A DNA stretch of 64,000 nt from Paragorgia papillata (Eukaryota; Cnidaria; Anthozoa; Scleralcyonacea; Coralliidae), in contig JAWNZC010000286.1 in NCBI GenBank assembly GCA_035771165.1, positions 145,001-209,000 on the forward strand, given 5' to 3'. Shown here piece after piece: positions 1-11,752 of this stretch. The position numbers and the translations under genes are program-made. Below the pieces are notes generated by a model. It was not told where the DNA came from, made no database searches, and saw nothing but the letters and a program-made list of their open reading frames with translations. Each line of letters begins with the position of its first letter. Positions within the stretch are counted from its first letter, which is position 1.

Positions 1-1338
1 CGAGACAGGGCGAGACAGGGCGAGACAGGGCGAGACAGGGCGAGACAGGGCGAGACAGGGCGAGACAGGGCGAGACAGGGCGAGACAGGGCGAGACAGGG
101 CGAGACAGGGCGAGACAGGGCGAGACAGGGCGAGACAGGGCGAGACAGGGCGAGACAGGGCGAGACAGGGCGAGACAGGGCGAGACAGGGCGAGACAGGG
201 CGAGACAGGGCGAGACAGGGCGAGACAGGGCGAGACAGGGCGAGACAGGGCGAGACAGGGCGAGACAGGGCGAGACAGGGCGAGACAGGGCGAGACAGGG
301 CGAGACAGGGCGAGACAGGGCGAGACAGGGCGAGACAGGGCGAGACAGGGCGAGACAGGGCGAGACAGGGCGAGACAGGGCGAGACAGGGCGAGACAGGG
401 CGAGACAGGGCGAGACAGGGCGAGACAGGGCGAGACAGGGCGAGACAGGGCGAGACAGGGCGAGACAGGGCGAGACAGGGCGAGACAGGGAGAGACAGGG
501 AGAGACACGGAGAGACAGGGAGAGACAGCGAGAGACAGCGAGAGACAGCGAGAGACAGCGAGAGACAGCGAGAGACAGCGAGAGACAGCGAGAGACAGCG
601 AGAGACAGCGAGAGACAGCGAGAGACAGCGAGAGACAGCGAGAGACAGCGAGAGACAGCGAGAGACAGCGAGAGACAGCGAGAGACAGCGAGAGACAGCG
701 AGAGACAGCGAGAGACAGCGAGAGACAGCGAGAGACAGCGAGAGACAGCGAGAGACAGCGAGAGACAGCGAGAGACAGCGAGAGACAGCGAGAGACAGCG
801 AGAGACAGCGAGAGACAGCGAGAGACAGCGAGAGACAGCGCGAGACAGCGCGAGACAGCGAGCGACAGAGCGAGCGACAGAGCGAGCGACAGAGCGAGCG
901 ACAGAGCGAGCGACAGAGCGAGCGACAGAGCGAGCGACAGAGCGAGCGACAGAGCGAGCGACAGAGCGAGCGACAGAGCGAGCGACAGAGCGAGCGACAG
1001 AGCGAGCGACAGAGCGAGCGACAGAGCGAGCGACAGAGAGAGACAGAGAGAGACAGCGAGAGACAGCGAGAGACAGCGAGAGACAGCGAGAGACAGCGAG
1101 AGACAGCGAGAGACAGCGCGAGACAGCGCGAGACAGCGAGCGACAGAGCGAGCGACAGAGCGAGCGACAGAGCGAGCGACAGAGCGAGCGACAGAGCGAG
1201 CGACAGAGCGAGCGACAGAGCGAGCGACAGAGCGAGCGACAGAGCGAGCGACAGAGCGAGCGACAGAGCGAGCGACAGAGCGAGCGACAGAGAGAGACAG
1301 AGAGAGACAGAGAGAGACAGAGAGAGACAGAGAGAGAC

Positions 1339-1371
<33 letters not shown>

Positions 1372-1436
1372 TATATATATATAGAGAGAGAGAGATAGAG
1401 AGAGAGAGAGATATATATATATATAGAGAGAGAGAC
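1..1436. repeat. Compound GACAG-core satellite block
   Basis: The window opens inside a satellite. Positions 1-490 are about 49 perfect copies of the 10-mer CGAGACAGGG; 521-840 are AGAGACAGCG 10-mers; 860-1035 and 1139-1290 are 12-mers CGAGCGACAGAG with a return to 10-mers between them; 1290-1350 are AGAGACAG 8-mers; 1350-1436 collapse into GA and TA dinucleotides. All units share GACAG, so they look like successive variants of one ancestral repeat. The left boundary is outside the window. Confidence 0.97.
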
Positions 1437-2344
1437 ACGTGGGAATACTTTAATACTATAAACGTGGGAATACTTTAATGCCCACATGCTCTTCTATTAT
1501 TGAAAGAGAATGTGATGTTCTGTAGTTCCCTTACTGTAAGGACCCCGAGCAGCTCCGATACGCCACTGGAGGCAAGAGTAAAATTTTAATAACACTGTAG
1601 ATTTCAGTCAAATCTCCGAAACACCCCAAGAAGAATATAATAGTCTGGATAAAATAAATGTACATTTCCTACACAGACATTTCAGACAGGAAAGGGTTTA
1701 TAGCACAATAAAAACACTTTTTAGCTTAGTACCTGCATAAAACATTTGTTCCAAGGCGAGACTCGATATTTCCAACGCTAAGTGATCCCAGGTGACGAGA
1801 TCAACGTTTGGAGGGAACTCAAAGCGTTCTTCTAAATTGATTGCTTTTTACTTTCTGTTATCCACAAACCACTGTCCCCTAGCTAGCAGACAAACTCGAA
1901 ATTTTTCTTCACCAAAAATCCCGGAGCGACCTCGAGAGTGGACAAGAAAACCTCGAAGAAAATGACGAAGGCCCTATGTTGATTCCTGGCTTCGAAGTTC
2001 GAACCATATAAAGAGGGTCCTGAAGGGGGGTGTCTAGATCCCATTTTCCATTGTACAGCAATTAGCAAATCCCACTCTCATTGACAACAGTCTTAAAATC
2101 CCAATTACATGTTCTCCTTATCAAAATGTTTCCCATTCCCACTGCCACTTTAATCCCATTCCCAGTGGTAAAAATCTCTAAAAATCCTAGTTCCTAGTGT
2201 TAAAAATGGACAAATCGCAGTTCCCATTTTACCCTTCAGGACCCTCTGTATAGGGGTCTTCTCGTGGGGTCCTCTCGTGCAAGTGGCACTGCCAAACCCT
2301 GCTGCGCTCGGCAGCAACTGTTTCACAGATTTCGTCTCCCTCTC
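1437..2344. other. Intergenic sequence, no gene recognised
   Basis: AT-rich sequence with a short direct duplication near 1439-1480 (ACGTGGGAATACTTTAAT twice). Only short accidental ORFs occur and no known domain or RNA gene was seen. Confidence 0.5.
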
Positions 2345-2445
2345 TTTTTCTACATGTGTAAAATGGACTCGACGCGTGTCGAGATTAGCACCCCCACCGG
2401 GCTCCGGGCCTTCGGCCCTACGCCCGGGCTCGGGGAATAGAGAAA
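2345..2445 (+). repeat. GC-rich dispersed repeat, left copy
   Basis: About 90 bp of GC-rich sequence (core CCGGGCTCCGGGCCTTCGG) that reappears inverted at 62546-62640 with roughly 90% identity. It stands out from AT-rich neighbours. Two copies 60 kb apart suggest a short dispersed repeat; whether it is a SINE, a MITE or part of a larger element cannot be told here. Confidence 0.7.
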
Positions 2446-2693
2446 ATTGTAATATTTTAGACAGTCTTGGTTATTAAATAAACTTGCAAATTTTTGTAAC
2501 TATAAAATATACTATAAAGTTAAGCCAACCTAGCATAATCATACTAGACCTGCATGGATGACAGTTCACCAGTAACATGCCCGTTTCAAACGTCGAACCT
2601 ATCATGTGAACAAGATCAAATCATAATTATAAATTAAGACCAGGACATGCTCGTACTAATTATTTTAAGTATTCTTTTTTTAATAGATAAATA

Positions 2694-2789
2694 AGTGATT
2701 GGAACTCTTTGCCAGCAGATGTTGTCGAGGCTAAATCACTTCCTATATTTAAAAAATTGCTTATGGCATTTTTAGTATCCAATTCTTAA
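2694..2789 (+). pseudogene. LINE ORF2 extreme C-terminus fragment
   Basis: Thirty-one codons ending in a TAA read DWNSLPADVVEAKSLPIFKK and a short tail. This is the characteristic last motif of CR1/L2-type non-LTR ORF2 proteins (W-N-x-L-P then a phenylalanine/lysine-rich helix). Nothing upstream continues the frame, so it is a 5'-truncated copy of the kind left by incomplete target-primed reverse transcription. About 100 bp of probable 3' UTR follows. Confidence 0.75.
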
Positions 2790-2969
2790 GACTTCTTTTT
2801 CTTGTGCTGTTTTTATCTTTATATAATTAACAAGTCCCTGCTTAGGCGTTCACTCGGGCTACTCATAGCAATGCAGCTTGGCATAGCCTATGCACGAAAC
2901 AGTGCAACAGCGTGCACATATTAAGCGTTTGTTAAAAAGTACAAAATAACCTACAGTGCTAGATTCGGT

Positions 2970-3105
2970 AGATTAGACAACCCCGGTAAGTTAGCTACCA
3001 GTTCGCCAACCGTTAGTGTGAAAAAGCTGGATTGAACGAGCTACAAGACCGGCAAAACATTGGTGCAGCGGCGAACGGGCAGCTAACTTCACGGCGCTAA
3101 TCTAG
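2970..3105. repeat. Small foldback (hairpin) repeat
   Basis: The sequence at 2970-3007 (TAGATTAG, then GTTAGCTACCAGTTCGCC) is mirrored by 3070-3105 (GGCGAACGGGCAGCTAAC, then CTAATCTA). The arms are about 38 bp and imperfect around a loop of about 60 bp, compatible with a MITE-like foldback. Confidence 0.55.
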
Positions 3106-4810
3106 ACGTGCAAACAGTTCGACATGTACATGTTTATCAGTATTTTTGCATTATTTGGTGCTACTCAGTAAGCAGTATATTACCTAGACGATTGTCAACA
3201 AGCGAACGTACCAAGGAACTATTAAAACTATGCACACACTCAAGAATCACATCGAGTTTATTTGGCAAACTTAATATTAACACAACAATACATACATAAA
3301 CTTAAGCTTAATCCAGCCAATAACCAAGCGAATTACAAATATTAAAATTACCTCAATAAATTTAAAGTTTTCCCTTTTAGCGTATTAAAACTTGAGTCTC
3401 TTCAGCACGAAATGTCAATACAGCATGTCTTGATCGAAACGGCGGAATATTAACCCAGATCGAAATTTATGAAATAGCTCACCATCTTTTTAGTGTAGAT
3501 TTACTGCCATCAGTGTCTGCAGTTGTAAGCGTAGTGAGCATATTTGACATTAGCGCAGTTGTAAGCCACATGACTGATCAATAACAGTGCTCAGTAAGTC
3601 ACTTGTGATCTTCTAAAAGCTTCAAACCAGGACATCAGGTCATCGAACACTCGAGCAATAGCGACCAGAGAATATGGCGGCGCATGAAGATGAGCACACG
3701 CGTGGTTTCGCAAAGCCTATCGGGATGATGCAATAATTGCAATTTGTCGACGGAATTTAGTTTCCCCCTACTGTTATCCTTCTTGTTTGTAATTAACGAG
3801 AAAGTTTTATTAAACATTAAACATGTGTCGAATGTAAAAACTTCGAATAAACAGTCGTTTTGATCAACGTTCACCATTCCAAATGTTGTAATATGGTGCA
3901 TAATGGTATAATGATGGGATGAGGCGTGTTAGATTCGACACATGATAGTTAATTTCGACGTTTGAAACCAAGTCGCACTTTGGTCATTATTACATCTATT
4001 GCATCGACACATGATAAATTCGACGTTTGAAACGGACCAGAGGCTCAAACGAGCGCACGCATTTTAGACATTGTATCCGTCTGATCATTCTAAAGTTAGA
4101 TCATTCTGGCCAGCAAGCGTGGCCCTTCATCTTCGCCCAAACCAGATCTCCTTCCATACTGGAAAGTTCGTTATTTGTAATTTCTTCTCAAATTTTTATA
4201 CGCCAGTCGGTGGGGGTTCACCATCGGTGCGCCATGGAAATTCATGTACAACGTGGTGCGACATAACGCAATGCAAATGCTGCGCAATATAAGTAATATC
4301 AAATGTAATGTCATTTTTAACTGATTTAATTTGGCTAATCAAAGAACAGATGTTGCAGAACACAATTAATACAGCGTTGCTGCAACAGCGACACGTGATC
4401 TAGGGTCATCAGGGTTTATTTCTGATCAAACTTTAGTCCCTCATTGTCCCGCATAATCCTCGATGTCCTGTGTTTTTGTCAAATAATGTGGCATTGTAGC
4501 TGAAATGCCGAATGACGAGCGAGTCATTGTCAAAGTTACAACAAATTATGTCAAAGTTACAACAAATTATTTCAAAGTTTTCATGCCAGATTTAGTACAC
4601 CGAACTGACAGAAAGTACGCCACACTGATACGCTTCACGCCATTCAGGACGCCACGCCAACAGTTTATACCGAAAATTAGATTACTCTTACGCCAAATTT
4701 GGCGTAATCCACGAAACTCTATTCCAGTATGGATCTCCTTCTCTCAGTTCCTTGGTTGACATATTCGTTGATTCATATATCCTCGATTCGTCTAGTCTTC
4801 CTCGCAGCCG

Positions 4811-4886
4811 TAGCTTACTTGCAGCCCGACATTTCTAAACACCGGAAATTTCCGGTGTTTAGAAATTTTGGGCTGCAAGCAGGCTA
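4811..4886. repeat. Loopless 38-bp-arm palindrome
   Basis: The two arms meet at 4848/4849 (AAA|TTT) with no spacer and match at about 34 of 38 positions (ACACCGGAAATTTCCGGTGT at the centre). Such structures are typical of very short foldback repeats and can extrude as cruciforms. Confidence 0.85.
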
Positions 4887-5440
4887 TCGCAGCCGTTGTT
4901 CGTGTTGAACTTTTATTTGAAAGTTCTCTCGTATTCTGATTGGTTGAAAATCAATCTCGTACCCAGACCCAACTGACCGAGCGGCAATCATAAGACAGAG
5001 TTCCGATGAAAGAGAAAATCGATAATTGGAAATCCAATCGATCAATAATTTGTAATGACCTTATTTTCATTTTCACCATTTAGGGGGTTGTGATATAATT
5101 CAAACTATTAAGTTCGGCACATGGAAAGCTCGACGTTTGAAACGGGCCTTAATAAGCGAAGAAGAAACCTTTTAGTTTGCATAACAAGGACATTGATCAT
5201 TCAAAGTTGAAGGATGTCTTAAATATTTAATGAAATTATAAAATAATGTGACTACCTAATAATGTGTGATACCTTCTGTCTTATTATGACAATATAGTCA
5301 AGAACTATTATTATTTAGCACATAATACTTTTCAACTGGGGTTGCCTTGGTTCTGCCAAAATGGGGTTGACATTCCGTCAATTTTTATATAGAAGACGCA
5401 GGGATCAGTTTCAGAGAGTGCAGAGTTTTTCCACAAAAGA

Positions 5441-6176
5441 GTTTTAACCACTTTTAACCGCTTTTATCTTTCGAGAGTAAACTTTACTTATTGCAGCATA
5501 ACTAGGGGGGTATTTACTACATTCTGTGGAAAAGGTAATGAAGTTACTGCAGTCGTTGTCGAGAAAGTCAATTCAGAGTGATCGACTGACCGAACACGCT
5601 TCGAACAAAAACATTTATGAAGAAAGGTCTGTGCGAGCGTTTACAGGTGAGTAAGCTTATCAAGTGGCGATCAATAAAATATTTTGCTATGTGGATATTT
5701 GTTTGTAGTTTATCTGTACAGATCGTGTCGTTTTTGCAGTTGTGCACGTCTCTTTAATGCCTTTTTTCGCTTATTGAGACTGACAAAGTTTGGCCATGCT
5801 TCCGATCAGACGTTCGATAAACAATACCCCTACTAACAATGTTTTGGTTCTGTTTTGGCCCGAAAACTAAGCTTGTCCAGTGAGCAAAAATTCAGGTTTT
5901 TACAAGAGCTGCAACTCAAAAGTGCTTTCGCGAGTTTTGCAGCCGTTGTTTTGCTTATTTTCTTTGTGTCTTGATTCGTCTCCTCCCAAGTAATTTAGTA
6001 AATTCTAAAATATTATGCACTTGTCAAAGTTTAGCCCCAGGGTAGGGGGGACGATCAAACCCAGGGGGATTTGACATTTTTTGAAAATTTACGTCAAATT
6101 CCTTACCCAGGGGGCAAACATGTGTGCCAAATAAAGAAAAAAACTTTTCTGTGGTTCCACCATTGTATCAATATAA

Positions 6177-6210
<34 letters not shown>

Positions 6211-7962
6211 CAACCCACAGGGATATTGACTTTGTTGTGAAAAATTGTCAAATTCCCCTGCAGTAGAATAGCCTTGTTGGTCAAAATACCCCTCCTTGGG
6301 AAATATCAAGTGCTAAAATGTAATATTAAGATCATTCTATGTGTCAAAAATCCCGTCCCTCGAGCTTGTCAAGAAAGTCAAATTTCCCTGTCTTGGGAAG
6401 TCCCACCCTGGGGTTTAATAATGATAGGTGCATAACAATTGATTCAAGGAGAAACAACATTAACAGCATAATAAAGCAGTCAGTACAAAATCTATGTATG
6501 TGGTAGTGTTCAGGGGGCTGGATGTTTTTAATATTACAAATACATGATAAACTAGAAAAACTAAACTAATTGCTCTTGTGGTCGATCAAGAACATTTAAG
6601 CCCATTTCAAACCTTGCACTACTGAAGAGGGCAGTTTCCAGTCCATCTCTTCTGAAACCTTAAAAATTAAATACAGTATCGATCAACAAACTAACAAAGA
6701 ATATTAAACTGATATTGTCAAAGAAACTGAGCACAATTTCAACCCGAGTGATAATAGAACACAAAAATACAATAAAAACAACTCATATTTACCTGGTGGT
6801 CACCAGACTCCCATGCAAAATTATCAAATATCCCCTCTCTCAGGATGGTTGTTTTTGTCAAATTCCTAACGCACGCGGGCATGGAGGTTGTTAAGTCCCA
6901 TTGGGTTGCCCATCCCCCCTCCCCTGGGGCTTAAAATTGACAGGTGCATTGGTTTTAACATGTCGTAAAATCAATGTTGTGTACATTGATCTTTTCTCAA
7001 ATAGTTTTAGTTACAGTACTTAGATATTAGTAAGTAAAAACTCAAGGTATAAATATAAACTTTATTTGTGTTTGTGCAGTGTTCTAGAACTATAAATACA
7101 ACCTAGTTAATACAGTAGCTTATTACAGTAATATAATATTTTAACCTAAAATAACATTTGTAGTGTTTGGCTTAACTTGTTAAACATGTTGATAGTTGCA
7201 GTTTGTAAATGAAATAATTATAAATATTTGTACTGTATATACATATTAGGAATATATTTATAATATTAAAATAGTTAAATTAGTTAGAATATAATTTATT
7301 AATATGAAGGATGAACCTGCACTTCGAAGGAGGCAACAAACTGTGCCAAGGTGAGACAAAGCAATGGACAAGAGACTTGAAATTCTTCCACCTTTATTTA
7401 CCTATGAGCTGTTGCAAAAGCATCTGGGAACTGAATTAGCCAGTGACAACTCTACTGGCGCTGTCGAAACAGAATCAAATAACTGAAGAAATTGTCTGTG
7501 CTAACTATGTGTAAGGCTGGTATTAAAGGAGGATGCTGTAAACACATTCTAGCGTTGCTATTCCTAGCCTAGTTTATCATTTGTTCGTTTGTTAATATTT
7601 AAAAATGTCTAGCTACCTGAAGACTACCACACATATTTTGTAGTTTGTACTGACTGCTTTATTATGCTGTCAATGTTGTTTCTCCTTGAATCAATTGTTA
7701 TGCACCTATCAATGTTAAGGCCCAGGGTGGGTGGGGTCAGGCAACCCATGGGATATTGACTGATCGACATATCCCGAGACAGGGAAATTTGACTTTCTCA
7801 AGGGATGGGATTTTTGACACATAAAATTATCTTAATATTATATTTTAGCACTTGATATTTCCCAGGGAGGGGTATTTTGACCAACAAGGCTATTCTACTA
7901 CAGGGGAATTTGACTGCAATTTCCCCCCAAAGTCAATATCCCTGTGGGTTGCCCACCCCCCA

Positions 7963-7995
<33 letters not shown>

Positions 7996-8724
7996 TTATA
8001 TTGATACCAATGGTGGAACCACAGAAAAGTTTTTTTTCTTTATTTGACACAAATGTTTACCCCCTGGGTAAGGAATTTGAAGTAAATTTTCAAAAAATGT
8101 CAAATCTCCCTGGGTTTGATCGTCCCCCCTACCCTGGGGCTACACTTTGACAAGTGCATAATATTTTAGAACTTACTAAATTACTTGGGAGGAGACGAAT
8201 CAAGACACAAAGAAAATAAGCAAAACAACGGCTGCAAAACTCGCGAAAGCACTTTTGAGTTGCAGCTCTTGTAAAAACCTGAATCTTTGCTCACTGGACA
8301 AGCTTAGTTTTCGGGCCAAAACAGAACCAAAACATTGTTAGTAGGGGTATTGTTTATCGAACGTCTGATCGGAAGCATGGCCAAACTTTGTCAGTCTCAA
8401 TAAGCGAAAAAAGGCATTAAAGAGACGTGCACAATTGCAAAAACGACACGATCTGTACAGATAAACTACAAACAAATATCCACATAGCAAAATATTTTAT
8501 TGATCGCCACTTGATAAGCTTACTCACCTGCAAACGCTCGCACAGACCTTTCTTCATAAATGTTTTTGTTCGAAGCGTGTTCGCTCAGTCGATTACTCTG
8601 AATTGACTTTCTCGACAACGACTGCAGTAACTTCATTACCTTTTCCATAGAATGTAGTAAATACCCCCCTAGTTATGCTGCAATAAGTAAAGTTTACTCT
8701 CGAAAGATAAAAGTGGTTAAAACT
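5441..8724. mobile_element. Foldback element with two ~1.1 kb inverted arms
   Basis: The sequence at 5441-6518 returns in reverse complement at 7614-8724, roughly 90-95% alike, around a spacer of about 1.1 kb (6519-7613). Inside each arm lies a set of shorter inverted modules sharing an end motif like TGCACCTATCAATGTTAAGC next to CCCCAGGGTGGGG; they occur near 6014, 6176 and 6433 (the last inverted) in the left arm, 6957 in the spacer (inverted), and 7699, 7995 and 8163 in the right arm. The whole is a nested foldback built from smaller MITE-like units. No transposase is recognisable. Confidence 0.85.
7304..7486 (+). pseudogene. Unidentified 60-codon reading frame with one stop, inside the foldback spacer
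   Basis: An ATG at 7304 opens a frame with a single in-frame TGA at 7352 and a terminal TGA at 7484. The second part reads MDKRLEILPPLFTYELLQKH, which looks compositionally like real protein. I do not recognise the family. It could be the last scrap of the element's former protein or chance. Confidence 0.25.
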
Positions 8725-9619
8725 AATCAATTATTCTTCCAAGTAAAAGCGCTCGCCTCGCGGCAGCCATTTCACCTGGAAGTGAAGTGATACCCAACTA
8801 CCACAATGCATTGCGGGTTTTTCCTAAAAGGTAAAAGGTCCATTGTGTTACTCAAGTTTATTTACAGCTATATACTTCAAATTTCTTCATATTTTGTTAA
8901 CCTTTCGAAGACTGCTTCTAATGCGAGAGCGTGATGCAAACAAACCCAACTCAACCCTTTACAAGTTTAAGTTTGCTGGGACAAAGCATATTTCAATGCA
9001 TGGGCAGGATCTTTGGCATGTGTTTTATTCTTTGTTCTACTTCAACATTTCATTATCTGACAACTATTACCAACCGATTCTCAGATCAAATTCATCAGTC
9101 CATTTCAATGTTTTCACGGTTTATACAGTGACCGATGTTCACCGCTTTGACATCAGTTTCTAATATCCGTTCGTTTGAAGGTCTCTATATGTCAAAACGA
9201 ACATAAAAGTCAACGACAAGGTGTTGGGAATATACCTGTCAAATCATTTCGATTCAGAATTTATTTAAATCGGACAACACAACTGCAGGCGTTGGTAAAT
9301 GTGTTGACATTGACAAGTTAGAATCAAACCAGGATTAAGATAAAAAGTGCGGCCATGATCTCAAAAAGTGCGCCCAGAAGATCTTCCGGGCGCACAGCAA
9401 ACTTAGCAGACTGGAGTAATTCGCTCGACAGAGTAATTGTAAGGGGTTAGAATTTCTTCTTTGAATTCCTCATTGGTGTGCATTTTAGTCTGATATTGCT
9501 GTGTCCTCGATGGAGATGGGGGGTACAAATTTTAAATAGGATTTGAGTGCTGAAGTTTGGCGTTCATTGCTGGTGTATTTTATTCATTAGTAATTTGGTT
9601 TGAATTTTAACAATTATAG
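8725..9619 (+). other. Region upstream of the first recognised host exon
   Basis: No repeat family or protein was recognised. A 106-codon frame at 8843-9163 has no recognisable motif. The start codon of the PWWP gene should lie in an upstream exon here or further left, but no exon with a convincing ATG and phase-0 donor could be chosen. The stretch ends in a plausible splice acceptor (TTTTAAC branch-like box, then AATTATAG at 9612-9619). Confidence 0.4.
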
Positions 9620-9682
9620 AAGTTTACTCCTGGAGATTTGGTATTTGCCAAGATCAAGGGATACCCACATTGGCCTGCGAGG
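9620..9682 (+). CDS. PWWP-domain gene (HDGF/PSIP1-like), first recognised coding exon
   Basis: This 63 bp exon encodes 21 residues including [17 protein letters not shown], the signature opening of the PWWP domain in hepatoma-derived growth factor and LEDGF/p75 proteins, chromatin readers that bind methylated H3K36 nucleosomes and DNA. The family's tryptophan box appears as PHWP, as is usual for HDGF relatives. It is bounded by an AG acceptor at 9618-9619 and a consensus GTAAGT donor at 9683, in phase 0. An in-frame stop just upstream proves that the initiator methionine sits in another exon. The next exon in matching phase is at 31785, so the following intron is about 22.1 kb and contains most of the transposons of the left half. 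Which HDGF paralogue this is cannot be decided. Confidence 0.87.
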
Positions 9683-10344
9683 GTAAGTAGTTTATTATTT
9701 GACTTTTTAATATTCCATTTACCTGCCTATACCTGAACCCAGATGACCCTGTAACGATGCGTGCTACTTTGTTTTGTAGATTTCAAATTGGAACGTGGAA
9801 ATGTTTTTTACTAACATTCAAGTTATTTTTCTGTCTGATTTAGTCTCCCGCCCCGACGTGTTGGTCCCGTCGCCCGTCGTGTCTCTCGTCTCATAGGTGC
9901 AATTGATAATGATGTACAAGACAGCAGAGATGTTTGTGTTAATACCTGATGTAGCAGTGATGTAGAAGACGAACCCGCAGGGGAACCATGATATGGTTTT
10001 AGGGCTTGACGATCCCTCGGACCCGAGTCAAATTGAGGTGTTTGCCTCAAAACGGAACAACAAAACATCAATAACGTACCACATGCAAGAAAACAACGAA
10101 GAAGATACAAAGAAGGAGATTTGGTTTGGGCGAGTAGAATTCATCGTGCAACTCAAGGAATATTTAACAAGAAAGAATGGAAAGATGAGGCCATGTGTTG
10201 TGTTTTATAACTTCTTTAATAGAGTGGGTCTTACTACATTTTACTGAAGTCTCCTTCCTCGTGGTTATCTAGCTATCTCCCCCCTGGGGACTGCTCCCTA
10301 GTGACGTAATCACTACATCACTCCCCTTTTTAGAACGTAATTAT
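9683..10344 (+). other. Start of the ~22 kb PWWP intron, no gene recognised
   Basis: The sequence begins with the intron donor. Two short open frames occur (about 9841-9952, arginine-rich; 9993-10247, 84 codons). Neither matches a family I know, and neither continues the PWWP domain. They may be degraded retroelement sequence. Confidence 0.3.
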
Positions 10345-10470
10345 AACAATAACAATAACAATAACAATAACAATAACAATAACAATAACAATAACAATAA
10401 CAATAACAATAACAATAACAATAACAATAACAATAACAATAACAATAACAATAACAATAACTATAACTAT
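10345..10470. repeat. (AACAAT)n hexanucleotide microsatellite
   Basis: About 20 nearly perfect AACAAT units. Antisense translation gives an alternating Tyr-Cys frame, which is an artefact. Confidence 0.97.
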
Positions 10471-10605
10471 AAACTAAACTAAAAAGAAAATAAAGTTCAT
10501 GCATATGCGTTATAAAATGTCAAGATATAATTTAAGAGTCTATATGGGTATATCGCTCAGTTTGGTTATGGTTTTAACTCACAGTTCATACGTATTCTAA
10601 ACCAA

Positions 10606-11365
10606 TGTCAAGGTATAATTGAAGAGTCTATAGGTTGTCCATATCGTTCAGTCTGGGTACGGTTTCTGGTTGATCTTCTTAACGGTGGTTGATTGTCAGG
10701 CTCTTGTCGTACTTGCGCATGCTCTGCTCGTGATTCCGTTATAGATTGTTCATCCTCATCATCTGCTGCAATGTCTTTCGGGATTTTCTTAAAGAAAGAT
10801 AGATGAGTTTCTGGTGATGCGATGGTATTTATTTTCTGCTACGATCTTCGACCCTTTGATTGTGACCACCGTGTATGGTGTAGTGGCGAAGTTGGTTGAC
10901 AATTTGTTGCGTTTCTGTTGCTTCACTAGGACTTTATCACCAACCTTTATGTTGCTTGGCTGGGAATGGCGGCGTTGATCTGCATATTTCTTTCCTTTGG
11001 CTTTCTGTTTTCCTTGGTTGTCCTTGGCTTCGCTGTGTCGGTTAATTGGCTTGGGACGAGCAGGCAATGTTGGTATTTTCCTCGTACTTCACGGTTAAAC
11101 AGCAGTTGGGCCGGTGAGACTTTTGTTGTTGAATGTGGTGTTTGGCGATAGTTTAAGAGAAACTTCGATAACTCGTGTTGCCATGGTCGTTTCTCGAGGT
11201 GTGCTGTTCTTATAGCTTTGCCAAGAGGCTTCATAAAGGCTTCAGCCTCAGCATTGCCTTGGGGCCATAATGGTGTTGATGTGGTGTGTTGTACGCCCAT
11301 TGTAGTCATGTATTGCTTGAACTCGTTGCTTTGGAAGGGTAGTCCGTTGTCAACTACAAAAGCTC
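10606..11365 (-). pseudogene. Ty3/Gypsy-type integrase C-terminal fragment, broken
   Basis: Read on the minus strand, 11365-10947 gives the end of an integrase catalytic core, including STPLWPQGNAEAEAF and NYRQTPHSTTKVSPAQLLF, both hallmarks of Ty3/Gypsy integrases. A frameshift near 11000-11060 moves the downstream part (KVGDKVLVKQQKRNKLS, the C-terminal GPY/F-like module) into another frame. A second shift near 10810 leads to a charged tail ending in RRSTRNRTQTERYG and a stop near 10606. Protease, reverse transcriptase, RNase H and LTRs are absent, so this is a dead 5'-truncated fragment. It sits inside the first PWWP intron in antisense orientation. Confidence 0.85.
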
Positions 11366-11752
11366 AGTGTTGTAGGTAGACAGGGCAGCAGCAAGAGCTC
11401 AACAGTAATTGCAGAGCTCTGGACTTGAGTTGCTCAAATTGTTATGTTGTGTTTGAATACATCAAAATAGATGTAAGATCAGTGTTGTTACACAAATAGT
11501 CCTGATTAGGATACACATATTGATTAATAGTTAATTATATTAAGGACCACACCCATGCTTCCTTGATGTTCTGGTCATATAACAATAGCATTTCCCTTAA
11601 AGAAATTTTAAGAACCTATTAAGAACCTATTTTGCCTAAATTGTCAGTAATTACCCCAAAATATAAGAACCTATTTTGCCAGACTTGAAAAAATCTAGGT
11701 TCTTACATGCGGGTGTTTACTGTAGTAGATTGAATGAAAAAAATCTACCCAA
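11366..11752. other. Intron spacer, no feature recognised
   Basis: AT-rich sequence between the integrase fragment and the hAT remains. A short phrase (AAGAACCTATTTTGCC) recurs between 11600 and 11690 as a local duplication. Confidence 0.4.

Larger units (their letters stand above)
2579..5148. repeat. Region bounded by an inverted 35-bp motif, with two further copies inside
   Basis: A motif containing TTCGACGTTTGAAACGGRCC preceded by a CACATG box occurs four times: 2579-2608 (minus), 3936-3972 (plus), 4005-4038 (plus) and 5114-5148 (plus). The outermost copies are inverted with respect to each other, as transposon ends would be. The interior (3100-4800) holds no recognisable protein. It is either a degenerate non-autonomous element or several solo ends; the target-site duplication is not visible. 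Confidence 0.5.

Noticed and set aside
8843..9163. 106-codon ORF as the first exon of the PWWP gene
   Set aside because: Aromatic/serine-rich sequence with no similarity to the family N-terminus and no donor in the needed phase.
9841..10247. Continuation of the PWWP gene directly after 9682
   Set aside because: The arginine-rich and acidic frames here do not resemble the next PWWP block; 31785-31843 does and agrees in phase.
10313..10504. Poly Tyr-Cys ORF
   Set aside because: Antisense reading of an AACAAT microsatellite.
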